A DNA stretch of 64,000 nucleotides from Candidatus Gastranaerophilales bacterium (GTDB taxonomy: Bacteria; Cyanobacteriota; Vampirovibrionia; Gastranaerophilales; Gastranaerophilaceae). The stretch spans positions 186,001-250,000 of the forward strand of contig CAKMWI010000004.1 in assembly GCA_928722015.1 (NCBI GenBank), read 5' to 3'. The position numbers and the translations under genes were made by a program. Below, piece by piece: positions 42,835-52,345 of the stretch. Each line of letters starts with the position of its first letter. The stretch's first letter is position 1. A model generated the notes under the pieces. The model did not search any database and was not told the origin of the DNA. It worked only from the letters and a program-made list of their open reading frames with translations.

Positions 42835-44402
42835 TTAACCTCAAATTCATTGAGCCATTCTTTTTCTTTTTCAGATAATAAATTAAAATCTATTAGTTTC
42901 TTTTCGAAATTCATGTGAACAAAAGAATGAATATTATTGTTTTTAAAGTAGCATGAATTTTCTAATCGAATGCCAAAAGCACCTTCTTTATATAGCCCTG
43001 GTTCAATAGAAAAACACATCCCGTCTAATATTGGAGTTTTTGCTATTTCTCCGCTGCTTAAGTTTGGTGGGTATTCATGAACATTTATACCTATACCGTG
43101 TCCTAGTCCATGATTAAAGACGAATCCGTCTAAATTTTGTCCATCAAAAAATTCATGGACAGATTTGTCTATTTCGTAACCTGTTAATGTAGTTTGTGGG
43201 TGTTCTTTTACATAGTTGTATGCTTTTAGAAATGCTTTTAAAACAGTTGTATAAATTTTTATTTGTAGTTCTGAAGGGCGACCTTTTACGAAAACTCTGG
43301 TAATATCTGTTGCCAATCCTCCTTCAAAATATCCTCCACAGTCTATTAGAATTAAGGAACCATCTTTTATGATTTCATCTTTTGATGATTTTGAATAATG
43401 TGCAAGAGCTGAATTTTTATCTTTTGCGACAATAGAGCTGAAACTCAATCCTAAAGCTCCATTATTTTTAAATTCTTTGGCTAGTTGTATTGCAATATCA
43501 AACTCTGATATATTGTCATTTGAGTCAATATATTCTCTTATTGCATTAACTGCTTTATCAGTTTTGGAAAATGCGTATTTCAAATGTTCTAATTCTGCTT
43601 CATTTTTTTGAGCTTTCATTTTTTGAACAGGATTTGTTGTCATTTCTATAGCTTTTACTGCAATAATCCTATAATCATATCCATTGATTGTATTTTTATC
43701 AATTTGGAATTTTTTTGTTGAACTTTCTAGGAAAGTTTTTAAAGAATGCATTTTATCTTCAGTGAATAAAATGGCATTATCTTTTAATATAACAGCTTTT
43801 GCTTTGATTTTTGCAGAATAGTTTTGGGAAAAATTTCTCATATTAAAAAGGTATGAAACTTCATCTATGTCAGTTAAATAAAGAGCTTCATCTTCCGATA
43901 AAATGTGTGAAATTTTTGCAATTTTTTCTTCACTTGATAGTCCTGTGTATTTTGTGTCTATAACAATATTATTGTTAGAATTGATTTTAGTATTTGTATC
44001 AAGCGGATCTTCATCCAGTAATTTAGTATTTCTTTTTTTAGATATTTTTTCAATTTTAGATTGAGAATTCTTTTTTGAGAATAATCCTAAAGTCTCAGAT
44101 TCAGGTATCCTTGCAATTAGCTCATCTAGATATTTTTGACCTTGTTGGAGTTTTACAACAGTAATTTTTTCATGGTCAACTTCTTGATCTGCTTGAATAT
44201 GATATCTTCCGTCAACAAAAAGAAAGATTGTTTCTGGTGTAACAAGTGCTTCTCCTGTAGAGCCAGAAAATTTGGTTATTTTATATCTGGAATTTTCTTC
44301 TAAAGTATTATATTCAACCAAAAATTCATTTGTGGCATTTACCAGTAAATAGTTTAAATTATTGTTGACCATGAAATTTTTTATTACTGTTATGTAATCC
44401 AT
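42831..44402 (-). CDS. M24 family Xaa-Pro aminopeptidase
   Basis: The 523-residue enzyme has an N-terminal creatinase-like domain (about 1-280) and the pita-bread metallopeptidase domain with the five ligands in ILIDCGGYFEGGLATDITRVF (in pieces, Asp near 346 and 357), NHGLGHGIGINVHEYP (His about 430), CFSIEPGLY (Glu about 463) and GIRLENSC (Glu about 477). It cleaves N-terminal residues preceding Pro in the cytoplasm. The length matches longer prolidase/AMPP-type enzymes with a duplicated N-terminal part. Co-transcribed with the SpoU methylase. Confidence 0.92.
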   Translation of the reverse strand: MDYITVIKNFMVNNNLNYLLVNATNEFLVEYNTLEENSRYKITKFSGSTGEALVTPETIFLFVDGRYHIQADQEVDHEKITVVKLQQGQKYLDELIARIPESETLGLFSKKNSQSKIEKISKKRNTKLLDEDPLDTNTKINSNNNIVIDTKYTGLSSEEKIAKISHILSEDEALYLTDIDEVSYLFNMRNFSQNYSAKIKAKAVILKDNAILFTEDKMHSLKTFLESSTKKFQIDKNTINGYDYRIIAVKAIEMTTNPVQKMKAQKNEAELEHLKYAFSKTDKAVNAIREYIDSNDNISEFDIAIQLAKEFKNNGALGLSFSSIVAKDKNSALAHYSKSSKDEIIKDGSLILIDCGGYFEGGLATDITRVFVKGRPSELQIKIYTTVLKAFLKAYNYVKEHPQTTLTGYEIDKSVHEFFDGQNLDGFVFNHGLGHGIGINVHEYPPNLSSGEIAKTPILDGMCFSIEPGLYKEGAFGIRLENSCYFKNNNIHSFVHMNFEKKLIDFNLLSEKEKEWLNEFEVK

Positions 44403-44457
44403 TGAATTTTGTCCTTTAATCTTTATTATAGATTTTGCAATATCTTATAGATAAAGT

Positions 44458-44742
44458 TTATTCGTTTTTACCTGTAACCTGAATCAAATGCCATCCGAAT
44501 TGTGTTTTTACCGGTTGGGATAATTCTCCTATTTCAAGAGCAAATGCTGCATCTTCAAATGGTTTAACCATCATTCCCTTTCCAAAATAACCTAAATCTC
44601 CTCCGTTTTGACCTGATGGGCATAGCGATTGTTCTTTTGCTACTTCTGAGAATGATTTTCCATTTTTAATTTCATCATATAAATTTTTTGCTTCTTCTTC
44701 TGTTTTTACCAGAATATGACTTGCTCTTACTTCTGTTGCCAT
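44458..44742 (-). CDS. Parvulin-type peptidyl-prolyl isomerase
   Basis: The 94-residue, single-domain parvulin begins RASHILVKTEEEA (5-17), has CPSGQNGGDLGYFGKGMMV (about 41-59) and ends QFGWHLIQV (about 81-89). It lacks a signal peptide or trigger domain, so it is a small cytoplasmic isomerase of Pro bonds. It is 55 bp upstream of the M24 peptidase gene on the same strand. Confidence 0.95.
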   Translation of the reverse strand: MATEVRASHILVKTEEEAKNLYDEIKNGKSFSEVAKEQSLCPSGQNGGDLGYFGKGMMVKPFEDAAFALEIGELSQPVKTQFGWHLIQVTGKNE

Positions 44743-45123
44743 AATAATTTACTCCTATATTTATAATTACAGGAGCGATTATAAAATAAAAAGGTTTGTC
44801 TTGCAACAATTCACAATACAAACCGGAAGTTATAAAACATGAAAAATTTTTGAAGTAAAGCGTAGATCCAAAATATTTTTAACCAAACCGCTAAAAGAAA
44901 AAATCTTGTCGCAACCCCGAAAAAGTGCTTGGACATCTTGAATCTACATATATATATTAAACGGTCATGGGATTATTTTTCACCATTCTTAAGAATAAAT
45001 TTTGGAAATTATTAATGGGTAATTTATACTACTCCTTTAGGATTAGTTTGTTTTTTTTATAAATGGTATTGATTTTCTAAAATGTTTAGTGTAGTATAAA
45101 TTTTGTTAAAACAAAATATTTCT
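44743..45123. other. 380-bp intergenic region, with a structured RNA candidate and tRNA promoter
   Basis: No protein gene is visible. The left part has the terminator-like hairpin and long stem of the candidate RNA at 44793-44947. The right part is AT-rich with few motifs other than the tRNA-Gly promoter region. Confidence 0.6.
44793..44947 (-). ncRNA. Candidate structured RNA on the minus strand
   Basis: On the minus strand GTAGATTCAAGAT and ATTTTGGATCTAC (plus positions 44935-44947 and 44862-44874) pair over 13 bp including two G.U wobbles; on the plus strand the same two positions are mismatches, so the minus-strand transcript is favoured. Inside, CCAAGC pairs with GTTTGG. About 40 bases beyond is a terminator GGTTTGT/ACAAACC (44793-44824) followed by TTTTTATTTT. 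An AT-rich possible -10 lies just before the 5' stem. No known RNA family is recognised. Confidence 0.4.
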
Positions 45124-45199
45124 GCGGAAGTAGCTCAGTTGGTAGAGCGTCTGCCTTCCAAGCAGGCTGTCGCGAGTTCGAGTCTCGTCTTCCGCTCCA
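45124..45199 (+). tRNA. tRNA-Gly(TCC) with encoded CCA
   Basis: The acceptor stem pairs GCGGAAG with CTTCCGC, the anticodon loop CTTCCAA holds TCC, the T arm is GCGAGTTCGAGTCTCGT-like, and the gene ends in the encoded CCA (45197-45199). An intrinsic terminator follows. Confidence 0.96.
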
Positions 45200-45226
45200 T
45201 AGAGAGTCAACGGTTTTGGCTCTCTA
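45200..45226 (+). terminator. Terminator after tRNA-Gly
   Basis: TAGAGAG(T)CAA and TTG(G)CTCTCTA form an 11-pair stem with one G.U around CGGTT, followed by TTTATTT. Confidence 0.8.
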
Positions 45227-45301
45227 TTTATTTGTAATTAAATATTTTTATGTTTATGTTATTCTATATATGTTATTTGTTGTGTATTAGGGGTTTTTAT
45301 T

Positions 45302-47254
45302 GTGAAAGTTTCTGCAATTTCATATAATACAATTTCATTTGGTCGTGCATTGTCAAATAAAGAACTTGATGAGTTTAATCAAGTTCGAGATGAGGCTAAA
45401 AAACTAGTCGGGCAAACAGGTAAATCTGTATTTATTGTGCATGATGCCTGTCTTCCACAGTCTTCCAATTCTAATACCGGAGTTGGAAATTTATCCACCC
45501 GTGATTCTTCTGAGTTTTTTAAATATATGAAACCATATTTGGATTTTAATATGGTTGAAGTTCTTCCTCAAGGGCAGGTTGCACCTTTTAATAAACTGTA
45601 TTGCGCTTACACGGCAACGGCTTTATCTCTTGGAAATCATCAAATAAACCCGTATTTATTAGCAACCGATGAGTTTGAACATATTTTGACTGTTCCCGAA
45701 GCGGATGCAATTACTTCAGCTAATAAAAATCATAATAAAGAGACTATTGTAAATTATCAAAATGTAATGGATAATTCCGGGGCTCAAAATAAAGCCTTAA
45801 AGAAGGCTTATGAAAGGTTTCAAGCTCTGGATGATACTTCGATTTTAAAGCAAAATTATAATAAATATATAGATGATAATTCGAAATGGCTAGATTTTCC
45901 AAGGACTGGAGAACCAGATATCGGCTTTTTTAAATTCAAGCAATTTTTAGCTGATGAGCACTTAAAAGTAGGTAAAAAAATGTTGAATGATATGGGAATA
46001 AAGCTTTGCGGGGATTGCTTAATTGGTTTTTCTTCTGATGAAGTCAAGGCTTTTCCGAATGCATTTAAAAAAGATCATTATATTGGAGATCCAGAATGGC
46101 GTCTTCCTGCGCTGGATTATGATGCAATAACGGATCCGAATAGTGATGCTGCAAAGCTTTTGAAGATGAAAGTTCAACTTTTTGCAAAAAGGTACGATGC
46201 AATACGTTTTGATGTTGGATGGGCATATATTTTACCAATTGTAACACCAAAAGATGAGCATAATATTTTACCGCAAAATAAAAAAGATATGGGGGCACAC
46301 CTAATTGAATTTATTGAAAATTCTGTACGAGAAGTTAAAGGTGAAAATTTTGATTTGCATAATCTTATGTATGAATTTGAGTCCGATCCTTCTATTTTTT
46401 CAATGTGGAAACCTAATTCTAACGAATTGCTTGACGGGGTAAAAGGAAGAGTAAAGATTTTTGGCAGTACATATATGAATCAAAATGATTCGGAGGGTTG
46501 GGGTTCTAATGATGCATTTTTAAAACGAGGTTTTTCTCCGGATGAATTTGTTATCGGTCCTGGAAATCATGATCCCCAACCATTGAGGCAAATTGCTCAG
46601 AATATGCCTGATAGAATAAGACATGCAGATAATAGTATTTCGGAAGAATTTCATAAGCTGCCTGCAATAAAAGCTTTAGCAAATATTTTTCATGTTTCTG
46701 AAGAGTCATTATGGAATCCTGTTACTTTTGCAAAATATAAATGGGCTGAACCTATGAGTGCCAAAAACCGTCAAATGTTTTATATGGATGTTTTTGGACG
46801 TGAGGAACGTTTTGACAAACAAACTTTTAATACCATACTTCAACCAGAAGAAAATTATGCTTATAAAATTCCTCAGAATTTTAAACAAGCTTATCATAAA
46901 GCTGTTGAAGAAGGTTTTGGTTTTAATATAATGGATAGTTTGGAAAAAATCTTTACTTTAAAAGGGTATGATAAGTCTCATTCTGATTTATATCGGAAGA
47001 TTGTAAAATTTAGGGATATTTTGCTTGAACCGACTAGTGTTTTAGAAACGGCTGAATCTGTAAAAGAAAATATTACATCTACAAATGTTGATATAATATC
47101 TCCTTCTCCAGAGAACATTAAACCTGTCATATCTGGTAATAATGCAACAAAAAAATTTTTTAAAAAAGGACCGTTGGCTATTTTATCTTGTGTTTGTGCC
47201 GGCGTAGGTGCTGCAAGTTATTTAGCTTACAATAAAAATAAATCCCATGAGTGA
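45302..47254 (+). CDS. Second tail-anchored GH77-like protein
   Basis: The GTG-started 650-residue protein is a diverged paralogue of the one at 28196-30283, alignable over its length: KSVFIVHDACLPQ (about 43-55), GGDC...SSDEVKAFPNAF, and RYDAIRFDVGWAYILPI (about 299-315), with the GH77 nucleophile Asp. YEFESDP (about 360) and GNHDPQPLRQIA (about 420-431) hold the acid/base Glu and the third carboxylate with its His intact, unlike the first copy. The N-terminus has the motif SYNTISFGRAL (about 7-17). The C-terminus has one TM (about 622-640) and NKNKSHE. The enzyme activity is inference; no amylase gene is adjacent. Confidence 0.68.
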   Translation: MKVSAISYNTISFGRALSNKELDEFNQVRDEAKKLVGQTGKSVFIVHDACLPQSSNSNTGVGNLSTRDSSEFFKYMKPYLDFNMVEVLPQGQVAPFNKLYCAYTATALSLGNHQINPYLLATDEFEHILTVPEADAITSANKNHNKETIVNYQNVMDNSGAQNKALKKAYERFQALDDTSILKQNYNKYIDDNSKWLDFPRTGEPDIGFFKFKQFLADEHLKVGKKMLNDMGIKLCGDCLIGFSSDEVKAFPNAFKKDHYIGDPEWRLPALDYDAITDPNSDAAKLLKMKVQLFAKRYDAIRFDVGWAYILPIVTPKDEHNILPQNKKDMGAHLIEFIENSVREVKGENFDLHNLMYEFESDPSIFSMWKPNSNELLDGVKGRVKIFGSTYMNQNDSEGWGSNDAFLKRGFSPDEFVIGPGNHDPQPLRQIAQNMPDRIRHADNSISEEFHKLPAIKALANIFHVSEESLWNPVTFAKYKWAEPMSAKNRQMFYMDVFGREERFDKQTFNTILQPEENYAYKIPQNFKQAYHKAVEEGFGFNIMDSLEKIFTLKGYDKSHSDLYRKIVKFRDILLEPTSVLETAESVKENITSTNVDIISPSPENIKPVISGNNATKKFFKKGPLAILSCVCAGVGAASYLAYNKNKSHE

Positions 47255-47300
47255 AACGATTTGGCAAAGTCTATTATTAATAAAACTGTCTAATAAAAAT

Positions 47301-47338
47301 AAAAAATCTGATTCTCAATTTATAGAATCAGATTTTTT
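47301..47338. terminator. Bidirectional terminator
   Basis: AAAAAATCTGATTCT (47301-47315) and AGAATCAGATTTTTT (47324-47338) form a perfect 15-bp stem with an 8-base loop and A/T runs on both sides. It closes the second GH77-like gene and the convergent small gene. Confidence 0.9.
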
Positions 47339-47603
47339 ATTTAGTAAATTTTGAAATAAAGTTTTCCAGCCATGAATTTTTCAAATCCATAGCCTCTTCA
47401 AAATTTTTTCTGGGAAGTTTGGAAGCCATTTCAAATGAATCAATTGCTTCGCTGTCAAATAGGCTTTTTCTTTCATTTTGTTTGTCTTTTTTCTTCCCTC
47501 TCATCATGTAACCAAGGTTTCCTCCACTGCCTCCATCATTATTCATATTGGCAGCCGCTTTGATTACCGGTTGAGGTCTTCCAATGTTTACATCAAAACT
47601 CAT
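47337..47603 (-). CDS. Small hypothetical protein
   Basis: The 88-residue protein begins MSFDVNIGRPQPV, has a Gly-rich patch NDGGSGGNLGYMM (about 22-34), a basic stretch RGKKKDKQNERK, and a helical C-terminal half. No TM or signal is seen. No family is recognised. AAGGAAC precedes the ATG. Confidence 0.5.
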   Translation of the reverse strand: MSFDVNIGRPQPVIKAAANMNNDGGSGGNLGYMMRGKKKDKQNERKSLFDSEAIDSFEMASKLPRKNFEEAMDLKNSWLENFISKFTK

Positions 47604-47826
47604 TGTTCTGTTCCTTATATTTTCCCTTATATATATAAAGTATAAAAACCTTAAAGTTTTGTTACAAACTTGATTAAATTGTTACAAAAATTAATATATA
47701 TATTCCTCTAAAATCCTATAATTTAAATAGTTTTAGCTAATATTACTTTTTGTTACAATTATAATAATTTACTGAAAATATACAAAAAATAATCCGTTAA
47801 TATATAAGAGATATTTTGAGGTTTTC

Positions 47827-48732
47827 ATGTCAATAGCTATAGACTCTACATTAGAATATTTACGTACCAGATTAAATATTTCTGAAGCTAATATGCAGGC
47901 TTATCAGAACAAATCTGTTGAAGAAATCCTGGAAGCAGAAGCTGCTCAAGGAAATCAACTTGCTATTCAGATGGCTGCTGATATGTTTTCTGATCCAAGT
48001 CAGTTAATTGAATTATTTCAGTTAGCTGATGCAAATAATAAATTAATTATATTGCAGACTATGACCTCTTCACAGTTGGAAAAACTTGTTCCAATGCTTG
48101 AAGTAGATGATTTAGTTCAAGGTTTGCAATATTTTACGCAGGATAGTCTATTGGATTTGTTGAAAGATATTCCAATGGAGGAACTTGTAAAGACAGTTTT
48201 TCAGATGTTTTCTGAACAACAGATTATTGAATATATGCCGGAAAAGCAGTTAGATAAACTTTTAACCGGAACTGATATGGATAAAGAAATGCTTTTGCAA
48301 AATTTAAAATCAATTCCGGAGATGTATATTCAGCAAATTTTAGAAAGTGTTACAGGAGAGGAAGCACAAGGCAATGCTGCTGAACTTGTTCGTCAGATTG
48401 GTCAGCTCGGGGATTTGGAATACAGAACTGCTATTATGAATCTCCAACCAACACAAAAACAGGAATTGACTCTATCTTTGACTAGCAGAGAACCTAAATT
48501 GTATCAAAAATTTGATGCTGATGCATATACTCATATAATAGCTCGTGAAAGAGAAAAAGATGAATTAATTAAATCTATGGCTGTTATTAAACCTGAATAT
48601 TTGCAAAAAATGGTGAATCAATTACCGCAGGATTTGCTGTCTGTTGTAACAACTCAAATTGATACTGAAAAATTTGCGGATGCTTTAATAAATAAATTCC
48701 CTGAGGTTTTAGCAAAGTTTATTGCCGGCTAA
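47827..48732 (+). CDS. Helical repeat protein (MgtE-N/FliG-like)
   Basis: The 301-residue soluble protein is built from short helical repeats of about 20-25 residues: FSDPSQLIELFQLADANNK, MTSSQLEKLVPMLEVDDLV, FTQDSLLDLLKDIPMEELV and related units. This is the superhelical pattern of the MgtE N-terminal and FliG-like domains, with no MgtE membrane part or CBS domains. The last unit has INKFPEVLAKFIAG. It is convergent with pncC and overlaps it by 24 bp. Function is unknown; protein-protein scaffolding is inferred. Confidence 0.6.
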   Translation: MSIAIDSTLEYLRTRLNISEANMQAYQNKSVEEILEAEAAQGNQLAIQMAADMFSDPSQLIELFQLADANNKLIILQTMTSSQLEKLVPMLEVDDLVQGLQYFTQDSLLDLLKDIPMEELVKTVFQMFSEQQIIEYMPEKQLDKLLTGTDMDKEMLLQNLKSIPEMYIQQILESVTGEEAQGNAAELVRQIGQLGDLEYRTAIMNLQPTQKQELTLSLTSREPKLYQKFDADAYTHIIAREREKDELIKSMAVIKPEYLQKMVNQLPQDLLSVVTTQIDTEKFADALINKFPEVLAKFIAG

Positions 48733-49197
48733 AGTTGATAAAGCAAGCTTTAAAGCGTGATTAGCAAATAGTTCTTTCATTTTTATTCTTGGAGTATTTG
48801 GCGAAAGTTTAATTTCTTTTACTGTTACAATATTTTTATATTTTACGGAAATATAAATTAAACCAACCGGTTTTTCATTAGTTCCACCTGTAGGTCCGGC
48901 AATTCCTGTTGTACATAGTGCAATATCGCAGTTTGTTATTTTTTGTAGCCCATCTGCCATAGCGTGTGCACATTCTTCACTTACCGCGCCAAAATTATTT
49001 AAAATATCCCAGCTTACTCCGAGAATATCATGTTTTGCCTCATTTGCATAAGTTACAAAGTTTAGTTTTACATATTCAGAACTACCTGAAATGTCGGTTA
49101 ATTTTGAACTTACAAGTCCTCCTGTGCAAGATTCTGCAGTTGCTATTGTTAAGTGTTTTTCGATTAAAAGTTGTCCTAATTCTTCTTCAAGTTTCAT
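48709..49197 (-). CDS. pncC: Nicotinamide-nucleotide amidase (CinA C-terminal domain)
   Basis: The 162-residue protein begins LTIATAESCTGGLVSSKLT (about 16-34) and has TTGIAGPTGGTNEKPVGLIYI (in pieces about 93-115), the CinA/PncC signature with the catalytic Ser in AESCTGG. It deamidates nicotinamide mononucleotide to nicotinate mononucleotide in the pyridine nucleotide salvage cycle. It is a stand-alone CinA C-terminal domain. Its end overlaps the convergent helical-repeat gene by 24 bp. Confidence 0.94.
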   Translation of the reverse strand: MKLEEELGQLLIEKHLTIATAESCTGGLVSSKLTDISGSSEYVKLNFVTYANEAKHDILGVSWDILNNFGAVSEECAHAMADGLQKITNCDIALCTTGIAGPTGGTNEKPVGLIYISVKYKNIVTVKEIKLSPNTPRIKMKELFANHALKLALSTLAGNKLC

Positions 49198-49274
49198 AAT
49201 TATTTTCTTTATTTATTTTGTATTATATTCTGAATATAAATTTGATGAATTCCCGATAAGGGTAGTTTTGTTAT

Positions 49275-50645
49275 TTAACCTGGAGTTATGCAGGCTGTGA
49301 TTGCATCAATAAGTCTTTTTACCGGTACTATTTGAATTTTGTCATTTTTTACACTTCTGTTAGCAAATGGGATAATTGCTTTTTTAAATCCTGAAGTAAC
49401 CGCTTCATTTAATCGTTTTTCAATATTGTTTACCGGATGAATTTCTCCAGACAATCCTATTTCCCCTATAATAACAGTCTGCGGATCAACAACAACATCT
49501 CTTGCACAAGTCGCAATAGCAAGAGCTATACCTAAATCCGCGCTTGGTTCATCAACATCAATTCCGCCCATAACATTTACATAGACATCTTGTTTTGAAA
49601 GATTTAACCCTACTCGTTTTTCTAATACCGCAAGTATTTGTAGAACTCTGCTTGAGTCAACGCCATTAGTAACTCTTCTAGGTGAAGGATACGGAGTTGT
49701 TCCTACTAGAGCTTGAATTTCAACTAACAATGGGCGTGTACCCTCATTTGTAACAATGATTGCGCTTCCGGGAATTGCTTCTTGAGAACGTTCATTAAGA
49801 AATAATTCATTTGGATTTTTTACTTCGACTAATCCATTAGACTGCATTTCAAAAATGCCGACTTCTGATGTATTTCCGAAACGATTTTTCATAGAACGCA
49901 ACATTCTGTATGATTTATATTTATCCCCTTCAAAGTATATAACTGTATCTACCATGTGTTCTAAAATTTTAGGACCTGCGATATTTCCGTCTTTTGTAAC
50001 ATGGCCTATTACAATAACTGTAATATTTTGGGTTTTTGCTATCTGCATCAGTATATTGCAGCATTCTCGAATTTGAGATACGCTCCCTGCCGAGCTGGAT
50101 ATAGATTGGGCATAGATAGCTTGGATACTGTCTATTACAACTGTATCAGGTTTGAGTTCGTCAATCTGCTGTCTTATACTTTCTAAGTTTGTTTGAGGAT
50201 AAATATAAAGACTATCTGATTTTATCCCAAGTCTATTTGCTCTTAGTTTTAATTGGCTTGCGGATTCTTCTGCGGATACATATAGGATTTTTTGTCCGTT
50301 TTTAGCCAGTTCTCCACTTGTTTGCAATAAAATTGTTGACTTACCTATTCCCGGATCTCCGGCAATCAGAACGAGTGAACCTTGAACAAGTCCTCCGCCT
50401 AATATTCTGTCAAATTCTGAAATATTTGTACTTATTCTAACCTCTTCACCTATGTGAATATCATTTATTAAGGATGGTTTGAGATTGTTTACAATACCTT
50501 GCGGAGATATATTTTGAGGTCTGTTATTTGTTAAAATTTCTTCGGTAAAACTTCCCCAAGACCCGCATTCAGGACATTTTCCTAAATATCCTGCGGTTTC
50601 GTATCCACACTGTTGGCATATCCATTTTGATTTAACTTTTACCAT
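49275..50645 (-). CDS. radA: DNA repair protein RadA/Sms
   Basis: The 456-residue protein starts with a zinc finger CQQCGYETAGYLGKCPEC (10-27), then has Walker A GDPGIGKST (about 95-103), the RadA-specific KNRFG (about 253-257) and a C-terminal Lon-protease-like domain with GGIDVDEPSADLGIALA (about 366-382). It branch-migrates recombination intermediates and works with RecA. It sits alone on its message. Confidence 0.97.
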   Translation of the reverse strand: MVKVKSKWICQQCGYETAGYLGKCPECGSWGSFTEEILTNNRPQNISPQGIVNNLKPSLINDIHIGEEVRISTNISEFDRILGGGLVQGSLVLIAGDPGIGKSTILLQTSGELAKNGQKILYVSAEESASQLKLRANRLGIKSDSLYIYPQTNLESIRQQIDELKPDTVVIDSIQAIYAQSISSSAGSVSQIRECCNILMQIAKTQNITVIVIGHVTKDGNIAGPKILEHMVDTVIYFEGDKYKSYRMLRSMKNRFGNTSEVGIFEMQSNGLVEVKNPNELFLNERSQEAIPGSAIIVTNEGTRPLLVEIQALVGTTPYPSPRRVTNGVDSSRVLQILAVLEKRVGLNLSKQDVYVNVMGGIDVDEPSADLGIALAIATCARDVVVDPQTVIIGEIGLSGEIHPVNNIEKRLNEAVTSGFKKAIIPFANRSVKNDKIQIVPVKRLIDAITACITPG

Positions 50646-50814
50646 ATTTTGATTATAATTACTAATAATATAATGGTCAATAATATAATTTTAAAAGCAT
50701 TAAAAGAAAAATGAGGTAAATTTTTTGTTTTACAATGTTGGATTATAAAAAAGGGTTATATAAAAATTTCAAAAATGATATTTGAGATATTAAAATATTA
50801 TACAAGTAAGTCTT

Positions 50815-50853
50815 AAAAAAAATACCGGGTTATTTAAACCCGGTATTTTTTTA
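50815..50853. terminator. Strong bidirectional terminator
   Basis: ACCGGGTT (50824-50831) and AACCCGGT (50837-50844) form a GC-rich stem extended by A/T pairs, with A8 left and T7 right. It ends the minus-strand BlaI operon at 50851. Confidence 0.92.
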
Positions 50854-51957
50854 TTTTCCTGTTTTATTTAGTGTTTCAATATCATTGACTTTCATTGCAT
50901 AATAAGGTGTCTTGCTGCCTTTTTCTACAAGGAATAAAACAAAGTTATCGGTAAAATAGAAGTTACGTCCGCTAGGTGGTAATAACGCTGTCATTTTAGC
51001 CATAATTGCAGCTTCGCTTTTTAGTTTTACACCTTCATTATCCATTTTAAAATCAATAGTTTCTATTGTTGTATCAATTTTTAGATTTGTACCTTTTATG
51101 TCATGTCCTTCAACATCTCTAAAGCTTGTTTCTTGATATAAATTGATATTCGGAATTCTAAGTTCATCATCTTTATTAAACTTTTTGCTTCCTTTATATT
51201 TTTTTGCTTTCTTATTTATTTCTGTGTAATATTTATCAAATGTTTTATCTTCATCCGTTCTGTATAGTATCACATTATCATTGTCTTTTGTTGCTAATTT
51301 GACTGCAAAATCATTACTATTGTTATAGAATAAAACATTAACATTTTTATATAATTTTTTGCTGCTGTTTTCATTTATTCCAAAATATTCAAAAGATTTA
51401 TAATTTTTTGCGAAGCTGCCAGGAGTTAATTTGTCGAATGGAGTTAAAAATTTAAAATCTTTTTTCAGCATTGCATAAACAAATAATTTGTCAGGTCTGT
51501 ATGTCCAATCAAATTGATCAAGGATATCGCTGGTTTCGTTAAATTTATCTTTTATCCCTTGTTCAATAGTTTGTTTTAAGTTTGGTGAAACAAGTCCATA
51601 CTTTGTATAATAAGAATTTTCACTGATATCAGTTTTTTTGAAGTTTTGTTTATTTAATTCTTTTGCCATTTTTGAGTTATAGTCAGCAAAATCTATTGGT
51701 CCATAAACAAGATTATCCATAAATTCGTTCCAAACTATTTGGAAGGTTCCAACCCAAATTCTATTTGGAGAATCACTTTGTTGATTCATTGTTGCAAGTA
51801 TGTCTATAGCAGGTACGTCAACCGCAGGAGTTTGATCTGCCGGTGTTTCAACTGCTGAAACTTCTTCCTGTACGGCTTTTTCTTGGGCAAATGCATTTGG
51901 CATCAAGCCGATGAGTGTAGCAAAAAGAATTGCTAATGAGATGTAAAGTTTTTTCAT
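50851..51957 (-). CDS. Exported hypothetical protein of the BlaI-type operon
   Basis: The 368-residue product has a signal peptide (MKKLYISLAILFATLIGLMPNAFA, cleavage likely at A-Q) and an acidic Pro/Val/Glu linker (about 25-55), then a region with RIWVGTFQIVWNEFMDN (about 67-83), similar to the start of serpin-like or exported 'DUF4861'-like proteins, though I cannot place the family. Motifs PPSGRNFYFTDNFVLFLVE near the C-terminus resemble the reactive-site-proximal strand of serpin-like folds only loosely. It is the last gene after the regulator, with a 4-bp overlap to the upstream gene. Confidence 0.55.
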   Translation of the reverse strand: MKKLYISLAILFATLIGLMPNAFAQEKAVQEEVSAVETPADQTPAVDVPAIDILATMNQQSDSPNRIWVGTFQIVWNEFMDNLVYGPIDFADYNSKMAKELNKQNFKKTDISENSYYTKYGLVSPNLKQTIEQGIKDKFNETSDILDQFDWTYRPDKLFVYAMLKKDFKFLTPFDKLTPGSFAKNYKSFEYFGINENSSKKLYKNVNVLFYNNSNDFAVKLATKDNDNVILYRTDEDKTFDKYYTEINKKAKKYKGSKKFNKDDELRIPNINLYQETSFRDVEGHDIKGTNLKIDTTIETIDFKMDNEGVKLKSEAAIMAKMTALLPPSGRNFYFTDNFVLFLVEKGSKTPYYAMKVNDIETLNKTGK

Positions 51958-52340
51958 TCTTTTCTCCTTTTCAAACCTACGTTTATCGATTTTAAAAAAC
52001 CTTTAAAAAATCCGCGGGGAGTATTTTTGTGTAATATTGGTGCTGAATCATATAAGTTTTTATAATTCGCAATAATATTTTCAGGTAAATTTTCCCCTTT
52101 TTCTAAAGTATATGACAAAAATTCAATATAGTCATCTTGTTCTTCTTTATAAAGAGGATCTCTTAAGCGTAAATCTTCGTCGGCCTCATAGTGTATAAGT
52201 GCATGATATGCTGCAATTAAACTATCGTCTTCTGTATCTTTGGGGTAAGCTAACAAAGCTTCTCTTACGCAAAGCTCTCCAATTCGAACCAGTCTTAGTA
52301 ATCTGGCTACTTTTATTCTATCACTAATATTTTCCTGCAT
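51954..52340 (-). CDS. Hypothetical protein in the BlaI-type operon
   Basis: The 128-residue product is soluble and helical, with ARLLRLVRIGELCVREALLAYP (about 12-33), LIAAYHALIHYEADEDLRLRDP (about 41-62) and a basic end GFLKSINVGLKRRKE. No domain is recognised. It lies 5 bp downstream of the BlaI-type regulator and overlaps the exported protein gene by 4 bp, so it is part of the same regulated unit. Confidence 0.6.
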   Translation of the reverse strand: MQENISDRIKVARLLRLVRIGELCVREALLAYPKDTEDDSLIAAYHALIHYEADEDLRLRDPLYKEEQDDYIEFLSYTLEKGENLPENIIANYKNLYDSAPILHKNTPRGFFKGFLKSINVGLKRRKE

Positions 52341-52345
52341 AATAT

